A DNA stretch of 17,822 nucleotides from an uncultured Prevotella sp. Its GTDB lineage: Bacteria > Bacteroidota > Bacteroidia > Bacteroidales > Bacteroidaceae. The stretch lies in contig CAKPRX010000047.1 of the NCBI GenBank assembly GCA_934183135.1, forward strand, positions 1 to 17,822, in the 5' to 3' direction. Positions 1 through 6,514 of the stretch are shown here, piece by piece (position 1 is the first letter of the stretch; each line of letters begins with the position of its first letter). The translations under genes and the position numbers were made by a program. Under the pieces are notes generated by a model. It saw nothing but the letters and a program-made list of their open reading frames with translations. It searched no databases and was not told the DNA's origin.

Positions 1-1
1 C

Positions 2-175
2 TCTGACTCTCGTCTGGCCTTCACCGCTGCTGTTCGCAAGGTGTTCCACGACAAGCCGGGTGAGTTCGATCCCCGTAAGTACTGTGGCCCCGCACGCGAT
101 CTCATGGAGCAGATGTACAAGCACAAGATTACCGATGTGCTTGGTTCTGACAACAAGCTCGCTAACTGCGACTAA
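2..175 (+). CDS. fba: Class II fructose-bisphosphate aldolase, C-terminal end (partial)
   Basis: This is the last 57 codons of a gene that starts before the window; the frame begins at base 2 and ends with TAA at 173-175. The residues include AFTAAVRK, EFDPRKY, GPARDLMEQMYKHKI and DVLGS, which match the C-terminal tail of class II (zinc-dependent) fructose-1,6-bisphosphate aldolases of Bacteroidales. The enzyme cleaves fructose-1,6-bisphosphate to dihydroxyacetone phosphate and glyceraldehyde-3-phosphate in cytoplasmic glycolysis. The zinc ligands and active-site residues lie upstream and cannot be checked. Two small hairpins follow the stop. The family call rests on the tail alone but the motif string is distinctive. 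Confidence 0.85.
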   Translation, partial: SDSRLAFTAAVRKVFHDKPGEFDPRKYCGPARDLMEQMYKHKITDVLGSDNKLANCD

Positions 176-181
176 TCATCC

Positions 182-245
182 GTCGCCTGTGGCGACTCTT
201 GATACGACTATCATTGAGGCGGAATCTCTTATGAGGTTCCGCCTC
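182..245 (+). terminator. Hairpins after the aldolase gene
   Basis: Two stem-loops follow the aldolase stop codon: GTCGCC/GGCGAC (182-196, 3-base loop) and a 13-base stem with one G-T wobble (216-228 with 233-245, loop TTAT). There is no strong T-run, so a role in 3'-end formation is inferred from position only. Confidence 0.45.
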
Positions 246-300
246 ATTGCGTATAGGGGTGTGGCGCGGGTGGCTCCCGAATAGTGGGCGATGATGCCCC

Positions 301-343
301 CTGAAACCGTGATAATCGCGGCGATTCTAAAAAATATCACGGT
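301..343. repeat. Intergenic inverted repeat with spaced motif
   Basis: Nine-base arms ACCGTGATA (306-314) and TATCACGGT (335-343) flank ATCGCGGC (315-322) and CTAAAAA (327-333), and CTGAAA begins at 301. The same ordered words, with nearly the same spacing, occur at 6121-6152 in another intergenic region. It lies in the 254-base gene-free stretch 176-429 and may be one member of a dispersed repeat family. Its function is unknown. Confidence 0.5.
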
Positions 344-393
344 GCAGCTGAAAATATCCATGAAATCATTACCCCCCCTATAGGAAAAATACG

Positions 394-401
394 TATATTT
401 G
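394..401 (+). promoter_or_regulatory. Promoter -7 box for the lipoprotein unit
   Basis: TATATTTG matches the Bacteroidota -7 consensus TAnnTTTG and is followed by C. The predicted transcription start is near 408, giving a leader of about 22 bases before the ATG at 430. No TTTG -33 element sits 19-21 bases upstream, where a C-tract is found instead. Confidence 0.6.
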
Positions 402-429
402 CAACTGGAAACACAACGATACTTACGGC

Positions 430-1071
430 ATGAAACATCATACACTTTGGGTAGCAGGAGTGGCTCTCTTAACCTTGCTGTCAGCCTGCCAGACCAGCCG
501 ATACGGCAAGGTGGTCTGCGGAGAAGTCTACAAGAAGGACGGCAGCCGGCTTACCGTGGCACAGAACGACCGTCTGCGTATGCCATCGGGCCACAGCCAG
601 GTAGTGGTGACCACCGATATCTATGCGAGTAACCATGAGAAAACCAAAATAAGATATGACAGCATCGACTCAGTACATGTATGGCACCCTGCCAGCCCCG
701 ATGAGGTGTGGACGATGGTGCCCGTGCCAGACTATGGGTGGTGTATGCGCTATGTAGACAACCCCTATATCCAGGTGCTTACCTTCTCCAGCCGCGGGTA
801 TGGGCTCTTTGCCAGTGGCCGGATGACCAACTACTACACCCAGCGCATCGCCTCCAAGACCAAGGTGCGCTTCCTGATAGTCCGGAGGGGTCAGCCCGTG
901 CGCAGCATCAGCAAGGTATCGGGCTATGGCGACCGGGCCTGGCGCGAGCGCATCTGCGGTTATGTGGCCGACGACCCCGAACTGTGCCGGGCCATCATGC
1001 AGTCTAAGCGGAGGAAGTATGAGATACTCCGGCTCTTGGCCGAATACAAACCGGAACAAACAATACAATAA
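430..1071 (+). CDS. Putative exported lipoprotein of unknown function
   Basis: A 213-residue protein with a lipoprotein signal peptide: charged start MKHH, hydrophobic stretch, then lipobox LLSAC with the acylated cysteine at residue 20. Maturation by Lgt and LspA and membrane anchoring are inferred from this. The body is soluble with no recognised domain. It opens with a KVVCGEVYKKDGSRL segment, passes through an IRYDSIDSVHVW stretch, and ends in a basic, helical region (SKRRKYEILRLLAEYKP). The ATG is 29 bases after a TAnnTTTG box. The next gene starts 6 bases after the stop, so the two are almost certainly co-transcribed, and they share layout: a short beta-rich segment early and a helical tail with a DDPxxxxR-like start. 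I do not recognise the family. Confidence 0.8.
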   Translation: MKHHTLWVAGVALLTLLSACQTSRYGKVVCGEVYKKDGSRLTVAQNDRLRMPSGHSQVVVTTDIYASNHEKTKIRYDSIDSVHVWHPASPDEVWTMVPVPDYGWCMRYVDNPYIQVLTFSSRGYGLFASGRMTNYYTQRIASKTKVRFLIVRRGQPVRSISKVSGYGDRAWRERICGYVADDPELCRAIMQSKRRKYEILRLLAEYKPEQTIQ

Positions 1072-1077
1072 TCGCTT

Positions 1078-1782
1078 ATGAAGAGAAACTTTTTCGCAAT
1101 GGTGTGCCTGCTGCTGGTAGCATTGCTGGGCACATCGGCTACCATGAACGCCGAGACAAAGAAGAGAGACAAGGTCATAGTGACGCTCAATGACGGTACC
1201 ACCGTCGAGGGCTACGTGAAGAATGACGTAGGGAGCGGACTGAAAAGGCTGTTCAGCAGCTCGGGCTCGATACTCTCGTTCGTGAAAGTGTCGCCCACGG
1301 AGGACGGGAAGAACGCCGTTACCTACAAGGCTAAGGACATTAAGGGCTACAGATACGTCGAGGACGGTACCGAATACGAGTCGTCAGACTACAATGCGGC
1401 TGTTCCATTCAAGTGGAACAAGAAGACGAGGGGCCTGTTCCGCGTAGAAAAACGCCTGAAGAACGGCACCGTCTACTATTATCAGACCTACGTGTCTCGT
1501 GGCGGGCGTAACTCGGTGTCGTACCTTGTCGATACCTATGGCGTAAAGCTCCGTGGCGACGACCGCATCTACAATATCCTGGTCAATGGTAAGTCCTCGG
1601 GCTTCCACTTCTTCTATTCGCTCGAGAAACTGGGGCCGAAAGCACTGTCAGACAAGTACGATGAATACTTCAAGGACAAGGCGCGCGTCAAGGAGCTGGA
1701 AGACGACCCGACGGTCATCATCCGTGTCTACGACGAGTATCTGAAGACCAATCCTCCTATTGACCGCACGGAGGAGAAATAA
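1078..1782 (+). CDS. Putative exported protein of unknown function
   Basis: A 234-residue protein with a Sec signal peptide (MKRNFF, then a Leu/Val/Ala-rich core, likely cut near residue 25 after MNA). No lipobox follows, so the product is probably periplasmic or released. The mature part begins with KVIVTLNDGTTVEGYVKND, then a KDIKGYRYVEDGTEY segment, and ends with a charged helix (DDPTVIIRVYDEYLKTNPP). The opening resembles small beta-sheet segments common in Bacteroidetes surface proteins of unknown role. It follows the lipoprotein gene by 6 bases and appears to be a diverged paralogue of it, one anchored and one free. No catalytic motif is visible. The transcript probably ends at the hairpin at 1855-1889. 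Confidence 0.8.
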   Translation: MKRNFFAMVCLLLVALLGTSATMNAETKKRDKVIVTLNDGTTVEGYVKNDVGSGLKRLFSSSGSILSFVKVSPTEDGKNAVTYKAKDIKGYRYVEDGTEYESSDYNAAVPFKWNKKTRGLFRVEKRLKNGTVYYYQTYVSRGGRNSVSYLVDTYGVKLRGDDRIYNILVNGKSSGFHFFYSLEKLGPKALSDKYDEYFKDKARVKELEDDPTVIIRVYDEYLKTNPPIDRTEEK

Positions 1783-1854
1783 GGCTCCGGCTAACCCGGC
1801 CGACAGCCCTACAGGCGCGGCCATAGCCACAGTGCCAGCCAAGACCATATAGCA

Positions 1855-1889
1855 AAGGGCTGAGCTTCTCATGGAGAGGCTCAGCCCTT
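1855..1889. terminator. Bidirectional terminator hairpin between convergent genes
   Basis: The arms 1855-1870 and 1874-1889 pair over 16 positions with one T-G wobble and a 3-base loop. The hairpin lies between the convergent genes ending at 1782 (+) and 1912 (-). No long T-run is present on either strand, but position and stem strength make a shared terminator likely. Confidence 0.7.
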
Positions 1890-1911
1890 GTTCTGTATAT
1901 GGCGGAGGGGG

Positions 1912-4900
1912 TTATCTTACGACCACCTTCTTGCCATTCTTGATGTAGACGCCGTGGCGCAGGGGAGCGTTGGCATCGAGCTTGCGACCGTCGAGGGTGT
2001 ACACCGCGTCGGGAGCGGTGGTGCCAGCCTCGATGATGTCTATGCCTGTGGGCACGTTGACCGTGGCCGACGCCGGAACCGACTCGGTGCCGTCGGCATA
2101 GAGCGCCGTTACCTGGTAGGTGTGGTTCTGTCCGTCGCCCTGGATGGCCTGGTCGGCATAGTGGCAGTCGGTGGTAGAGCCCAGCAACTGACCGTCGCGG
2201 TACACGTTGTAGCCCGTGAGCAGACAACCCTTGGAGGCCATGGTAACGTCATCGACCAGGAAGAGGTAAGGTGCAGAGGAGTAGCCGACACCACTGGGGC
2301 TCTCCACGACCTTAGTAGTATGGCGGATGGCGAAGTAGCGGGCACCCTGGGGGAGGTCGGCGCTCACCTCGTCCCACTGGCTGCTGGTCACGGTCTTCTC
2401 GCTGATAAGCTGGAAGTCGTCGGCGTTCTTGCCGGTAGTGCTGTACAGTACCTGGTAGTTCTCCGGGCGCGACTCGCTGATGTTGTTAACCTTGAAGCTG
2501 ATGGTCTGAGCCTCGCCGGTAAGTTCGGGACTTATCATCCAGTTGTCGGCGTTGAGCGGGGTAAGCTCGCCCGACTCGGCGCGATGGTAGCTGTATACCG
2601 AGCCCATAGCGTTAACTCCGCTGGCAGGCTTGGCCGTGGGGTTGGCACCAGTGATGTCCTCGCCGCCATAGTTGGTAGGCGTCCATACGATGTAGGCAAA
2701 GGGCGTCTTCTCGTTCTCGTAGTAGAGGCCGTCGCTGTCAAAATAGCCATAGGTAACGCCCTTGTCGCCGTCGATAAAGCTCCAGTCGCCGGCCTGGTCG
2801 GCGCTCCACTCGTTGTAGTCCTCGAAGTCGTCGGTAAGCTGACTTACCTTGGCGGCAGCCGTCCATGTCAGGCTCACCTTGCCCTGGGCTGCCGAGGCAG
2901 TAAGTGCGGTGGCTGTGGGCTGCTGCGCGTCGGACACGCTTACCGTGCAGGTGGCGTCAGCGGCCTGTGCTGTGCTGCCCTCGCCTGCGGCGGCTGTGGC
3001 CGTAAGGGTTACCTGCTGCTCCTCGGTCAGTACCGAGGGCTTGTAGCTTATGTCGAACGAGCGCGTCTGCATCTGTGCCAGCGGCTCGCTTACGGCGATG
3101 CGCTTCACCTCGGCCTTGCCCTCGGCCAGGGTTACGGTATAGTTACTCACGGTCTCGCCGTAGTTTGTCACCGTTACCCGCACGTTGGCCGCGTGTCCCT
3201 TGCGTATCTTGCCGGGAGCCGACAGGCCCACGCTGAGGGCCTCGGGTGTCTCGTCGGTCACGAGGAAGTTGTCTATATACAGATAGTTTCTCTTGTATGC
3301 TACCTTAGACTGGTCGAAAGCGATGCCCAGGCGTATCCACTGCTGGCTCTTGTAGGCGCTCAGGTCGTAAGAGCGTGCTGCCCACTTGCCGGCATCGGCA
3401 TAGCCGCTGAGGTTCTCGGTGGCGAGGGTCTCGCGGGTACCGTCGGCCTTGATGACAAAGACGCGGATGGCGCCTGTGGTCGTGGTGGTCTTCTGACTGA
3501 ATCTGAACATGGGCTTGCTCGCCGAGCCTAAGGCTATCTTGCCCGATACCAGCGATACGCAGTCGTCGTAGTAAGTCTTAATCTCGGCGCTGCCGCCGTC
3601 GCCGTTGGCATCCTCGGTGTTCGAAGCCTGTACGCCGGCATACTCCATCTGATAGCCCCAGCCGTTGCCCTCGGCCCCCCAGAAGCCATAGGCGTAGCCA
3701 GCCTTGGCAAAGGTTTCCTTGAAGGGCAACTTGTAAGCCGCGCCCACTACCATGGGCGTGCCTAAGGTGTAGGCGCTGGCCCCCGTGGCGTTGCTGGCCG
3801 ACACGCCCACCTGCAGCAGACGCTGGTCGCCGCTGTTGGCGCTGACGTTGAGTATTGTGGCAGTGATGCCCTGGATGCTGGCGAGCTTGGACGATACCGT
3901 GGTGGCGTCGCGCATGTCGCATACGTTGTAGGTCACGTCCTTGTCGAAGAACACGCCACCGTGCTCGGCCTTGGCGGCCTCCCATCTCACGTTGACCTTG
4001 GTGCCCCAGGTGGTGGCGGTCACGTTGGTGGGAGCCGTGGGTACATCCAGGCCTACCCAGCCGCTCACATTGCTCTTGGCTCCGTTGCCGTCGGCGTTGT
4101 AGGGCATCACGGTATAGGTGCAGATGCCCGGCTTGTCAGCCGCCGGACTTACGGTGTACTGTACGGCCTTGCCTATCTGCACGTCGGTAATGTCGGCTAT
4201 CTCCTTGTCGTCGGCCAGCACCTTGATGCCGCCCAGCGCCTTGAGGGTGCTGCCATCGCTGGCCTTGGCCGGAGCCTTGAAGCCGAGCGTGGCTGTCAGC
4301 GCGCCTGTGGGGTCGGGGGTAAGCGTCAGGTCGGTTACCTCGCCGGGAGGCAGAGCCCCCTCGGCCATCACCGAGATGTCGTCCAGGTAGAGTATCATGT
4401 TGTCGGCCTCGCTCACGGCATGGAACCCGACGAAGTAGTCGCCGTCGGCCGTGGGGCTGATGGTCTGCGTGTACTCCTTGTACTCGGTGTTGTCCAGTTC
4501 GGTAGCAGCCATCAGCGTGGTGGTCATGCCGGCCACCGTGGCGGCGGTGCCATATTTTACTTCTAAGCGCTCGGTCATGTACGAGCGGTGTACGCGCACC
4601 TTGTACTTGAGTACGTAGGTGGTGCCGGCACGCAGGCTGAGTGCCGGGGTGATGAGCCAGTCGTCGGCGTCGTTTTCCTCGCTGCATCCGTAGCCGGCGC
4701 AGTGGTCGGGGTATTCGTCGCCATAGGGGCTTGAGCCGCTCTTGAAGAGATAGTTCCATACGCCCCAGTCGAGGGCACTGCTGCTCTCGCGGTCGTTGTT
4801 GGCGTCGATGACGGTAAACTGGCTGAAGTCGGCCTCCTTGTCAAAGTGGCACTCCCAGCCCTTGAAGCCGGTAACGCTCTTCTTGACACTGATGTCGTCA

Positions 4901-5577
4901 AGATAGAGTATCATGTTGTCGGCCTCGCTCACGGCGTGGAACCCTATGTACACCACTTGGTCGGCGGCTACGGTAATGGTCTGGGTGAGTTCCTTGTACT
5001 CGGTGTTGTCGAACTCGGTGGCTGCCATGAGGGTGGTGGTCATGGCAGCGGCCGTGGGGGCCGAGCCATACTTCACTTCCAGTCGCTCGGGAAGGGACGA
5101 CCTGTGGGCGCGCACCTTGTACTTGACGGTGTAGGTGGCTCCGCCCTTGAGCTGCAGGCCCGGGGTGATGAGCCAGTCGTCGGCGTCGTTTTCCTCGCTG
5201 CATCCGTAGCCGGCGCAGTGGTCGGGGTAGTCGTCGCCATAGGGGCTTGACCCGCTCTTGAAGAGGTAGTTCCATACGGCCCAGTCGAGGGCACTGCTGC
5301 TCTCGCGGTCATTGTTGGCATCGATGACGGTAAACTGGTTGAAGTCGGCCTCCTTGTCAAAGTTGCACTCCCAGTCGGGGGTCACGGGGGCGGTTGTGGC
5401 GCGCTGGACGACCCGCCCCGCAACCTTGGCGGGCAGGTCGGTGCGCACAAAGCGGTCGGAGACTGCCACGCGGGCCGCCTGCCGGGCCGAGGTGCGCCTG
5501 GGCACCAGGTTCTGCGCCTGCATGCACAGCGTGGTAAGCCCTATGAGCAGGGCTGTGAGTAAGTAGTGTTTTCTCAT
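1912..5577 (-). CDS. Large secreted multidomain protein, choice-of-anchor J/FN3 modules, T9SS-like C-terminal tail
   Basis: A 1221-residue protein with a signal peptide (MRKHYLLTALLIGLTTLCMQA). Residues 69-240 and 241-404 are a tandem pair of jelly-roll, choice-of-anchor J or cleaved-adhesin-like modules, each opening WECxFDKEADF and closing LYLDDISV. Two FN3-like segments follow (about 410-600), then another jelly-roll module (about 616-772), a CARDB-like sheet segment (about 778-880), a further choice-of-anchor J module (about 913-1112), one FN3-like module, and a tail with VYTLDGRKL and GVYIKNGKKVVVR. That tail resembles type IX secretion sorting signals of Bacteroidales, so cell-surface display or release is inferred. 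No protease or glycosidase active site is evident; an adhesin or glycan-binding role is plausible but unproven. It is monocistronic, with a promoter match at 5697-5727. Confidence 0.85.
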   Translation of the reverse strand: MRKHYLLTALLIGLTTLCMQAQNLVPRRTSARQAARVAVSDRFVRTDLPAKVAGRVVQRATTAPVTPDWECNFDKEADFNQFTVIDANNDRESSSALDWAVWNYLFKSGSSPYGDDYPDHCAGYGCSEENDADDWLITPGLQLKGGATYTVKYKVRAHRSSLPERLEVKYGSAPTAAAMTTTLMAATEFDNTEYKELTQTITVAADQVVYIGFHAVSEADNMILYLDDISVKKSVTGFKGWECHFDKEADFSQFTVIDANNDRESSSALDWGVWNYLFKSGSSPYGDEYPDHCAGYGCSEENDADDWLITPALSLRAGTTYVLKYKVRVHRSYMTERLEVKYGTAATVAGMTTTLMAATELDNTEYKEYTQTISPTADGDYFVGFHAVSEADNMILYLDDISVMAEGALPPGEVTDLTLTPDPTGALTATLGFKAPAKASDGSTLKALGGIKVLADDKEIADITDVQIGKAVQYTVSPAADKPGICTYTVMPYNADGNGAKSNVSGWVGLDVPTAPTNVTATTWGTKVNVRWEAAKAEHGGVFFDKDVTYNVCDMRDATTVSSKLASIQGITATILNVSANSGDQRLLQVGVSASNATGASAYTLGTPMVVGAAYKLPFKETFAKAGYAYGFWGAEGNGWGYQMEYAGVQASNTEDANGDGGSAEIKTYYDDCVSLVSGKIALGSASKPMFRFSQKTTTTTGAIRVFVIKADGTRETLATENLSGYADAGKWAARSYDLSAYKSQQWIRLGIAFDQSKVAYKRNYLYIDNFLVTDETPEALSVGLSAPGKIRKGHAANVRVTVTNYGETVSNYTVTLAEGKAEVKRIAVSEPLAQMQTRSFDISYKPSVLTEEQQVTLTATAAAGEGSTAQAADATCTVSVSDAQQPTATALTASAAQGKVSLTWTAAAKVSQLTDDFEDYNEWSADQAGDWSFIDGDKGVTYGYFDSDGLYYENEKTPFAYIVWTPTNYGGEDITGANPTAKPASGVNAMGSVYSYHRAESGELTPLNADNWMISPELTGEAQTISFKVNNISESRPENYQVLYSTTGKNADDFQLISEKTVTSSQWDEVSADLPQGARYFAIRHTTKVVESPSGVGYSSAPYLFLVDDVTMASKGCLLTGYNVYRDGQLLGSTTDCHYADQAIQGDGQNHTYQVTALYADGTESVPASATVNVPTGIDIIEAGTTAPDAVYTLDGRKLDANAPLRHGVYIKNGKKVVVR
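4366..5373 (-). repeat. Tandem 516-bp duplication within the secreted protein gene
   Basis: Unit 1 (4858-5373) and unit 2 (about 4366-4857) lie in direct register with a 516-base (172-codon) offset. The best conserved part, around 4650-4800 versus 5166-5316, is almost identical at the DNA level and encodes the same run HCAGYGCSEENDADDWLITP in both units. The outer parts have drifted. The pattern fits in-frame duplication followed by partial homogenisation. Confidence 0.85.
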
Positions 5578-5619
5578 AAGCGTTTAGTACTTTTGTTATA
5601 CTTCTATTATGGATTATGG

Positions 5620-5650
5620 ATATGTCTGTTTGGTGCTTATATGTCTGTTT
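5620..5650. repeat. 12-bp direct repeat in the leader of the secreted protein gene
   Basis: ATATGTCTGTTT occurs at 5620-5631 and again at 5639-5650, a 19-base period close to two helical turns. It lies between the predicted transcription start of the leftward gene and its ATG at 5577, so it would be in the 5' untranslated leader. A regulator site or a simple slippage product are both possible. Confidence 0.5.
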
Positions 5651-5696
5651 TGGTTTCTGAATGAAAGTCAGACGGCGTTTTTACTTACACTTTTTG

Positions 5697-5727
5697 CAAA
5701 TTTAACGATAGTTATACTGTTTTCAAA
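5697..5727 (-). promoter_or_regulatory. Promoter of the large secreted protein gene
   Basis: On the minus strand a TTTG -33 element (5727-5724) is followed after exactly 19 bases by a -7 box TAAATTTG (5704-5697). Both match the Bacteroidota primary sigma consensus, and the spacing is in the usual 19-21 range. The transcription start would be near 5690, giving a leader of about 110 bases. It is the only promoter in the window for which I find both elements intact. Confidence 0.7.
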
Positions 5728-5938
5728 GCATATCGCGCGAAAAGTGCCGATTGCTACCAAAAACCACAAGCGTTTGACAAAAATCGTAGTTGCAGTCAGC
5801 CCGTCTGCCCCGATGTCTGGACGATGGGGCAGGAACGACTTGTGGGTAGCCGGAACGACTGTGAAAAGTAAAAAAGGAAAAGGCTAAAAAGGTAAAGAGT
5901 GCTTTTGGGTCTCCTGTCGGTATTGTAAGGATTTTTCG

Positions 5939-5959
5939 GATAATGTATAAATATACATT
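5939..5959. repeat. AT-rich palindrome, inverted copy of 6330-6348
   Basis: AATGTATA (5942-5949) and TATACATT (5952-5959) form an 8-bp palindrome with a 2-base spacer. Bases 5939-5957 are the exact reverse complement of 6330-6348 (19 of 19). The two copies face each other across about 370 bases and may mark the ends of one repeat unit. Confidence 0.6.
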
Positions 5960-6080
5960 TTCGGTGTTTCGCACTCGGGCGAGGGCGTTTGGGGCTTCCA
6001 TATTTTGTCTGTACGCTCACCGAAGGGGCGGCGGTAATGAAAATGGCTATTTTCGTACCACTCGAAAACGACCTTTTTGG

Positions 6081-6139
6081 TGCTCGCGATGGTCATTAGA
6101 AACGTAATGACCATCGCGAGCTGAAAAATGACCATCGCG
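6081..6139. repeat. 17-bp-stem hairpin plus third arm copy
   Basis: Arms 6082-6098 and 6105-6121 are perfectly complementary over 17 bases around the 6-base loop GAAACG. The word AATGACCATCGCG of the right arm recurs directly at 6127-6139, just after the linker AGCTGAAA. The absence of a T-run and the extra direct copy argue against a simple terminator. Transcribed RNA from either strand would fold strongly. Confidence 0.75.
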
Positions 6140-6220
6140 GCACCCCTAAAAACCATCCTCGAAAAAGCCGAAAATAGGGCCGAAAAAGGCACTAAATGCC
6201 CCTGTTTTGTAAAAGGTTGT

Positions 6221-6228
6221 TACTTTTG
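6221..6228 (+). promoter_or_regulatory. Orphan -7 box in gene-free region
   Basis: TACTTTTG followed by C matches TAnnTTTG on the plus strand, but no plus-strand gene lies downstream for about 3 kb. The nearest upstream TTTG (6206-6209) is only 11 bases away, so the -33 spacing is wrong. It could start a non-coding transcript or be a chance match. Confidence 0.25.
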
Positions 6229-6325
6229 CCGTCCTTGTAGTGCCTCCGCAAGCCCCCGATGACCCCAAAAATCGTCCTGGTTAGATGAATTTTTCCGAGA
6301 ATTATGGTCCGAAATGGGGCCGTTA

Positions 6326-6377
6326 CGACTGTATATTTATACATTATCGCCCCGAGTTTTGCATAAATATACAGTCG
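6326..6377. repeat. 15-bp inverted repeat
   Basis: Arms CGACTGTATATTTAT (6326-6340) and ATAAATATACAGTCG (6363-6377) are perfectly complementary and separated by 22 bases. The left arm overlaps the 19-base sequence also found inverted at 5939-5957. There is no nearby T-run or coding context. Confidence 0.7.
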
Positions 6378-6443
6378 CGTGTAAAGGTTTTTCGCCATTT
6401 CTGCCATGGCCGTAATAGCAGCGGGGTGGCCATGGTACACACG

Positions 6444-6492
6444 AAAAAGGCCCTAAGAGCAGCCGAGCGATGGCTCGGCTGCTCTTAGGGCC
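6444..6492 (-). terminator. Rho-independent terminator of the nnr-DUF4831 unit
   Basis: A perfect 20-bp stem (6449-6468 with 6473-6492, 4-base loop) is followed on the minus strand by five T residues (6448-6444). It begins 22 bases after the DUF4831 stop codon. Stem, tetraloop and T-run together make this the clearest terminator in the window. Confidence 0.9.
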
Positions 6493-6514
6493 CTGCATGA
6501 TGGGCGGGACAGAC

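Larger units (their letters stand above)
5578..6514. other. Gene-free intergenic region rich in inverted repeats
   Basis: This 937-base stretch holds no credible gene. Open frames here are short, lack recognisable motifs and run through palindromes. From left to right it contains a direct repeat (5620-5650), the promoter of the leftward secreted-protein gene (5697-5727), a weak CTGCCCC/GGGGCAG hairpin (5805-5832), an AT-rich palindrome (5942-5959), a 17-bp-stem hairpin (6081-6122 area), an isolated -7 box (6221-6228), a 15-bp inverted repeat (6326-6377), and the terminator of the DUF4831 gene (6444-6492). It may be a non-coding mobile repeat or encode a structured RNA; neither is shown. Confidence 0.7.

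Noticed and set aside
1888..3531. A 547-codon open frame antisense to the secreted-protein gene
   Set aside because: GC-rich third positions in the true gene keep the opposite frame open. The product is a Gly/Val/Ala/Leu-rich string without domains.
5805..5832. CTGCCCC/GGGGCAG inverted repeat
   Set aside because: Seven-base arms in GC-rich DNA with no T-run are weak, and no gene ends nearby.
5609..5887. Plus-strand open frame of 92 codons with a hydrophobic start
   Set aside because: It runs through the promoter of the leftward secreted-protein gene, becomes low-complexity and basic at the end, and has no motif or promoter of its own.
5884..6440. Two abutting minus-strand open frames (5884-6192 and 6192-6440)
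   Set aside because: Both pass through the inverted repeats, so their residues reflect palindromes rather than a protein; there is no motif or promoter. Likely spurious frames within a non-coding repeat.
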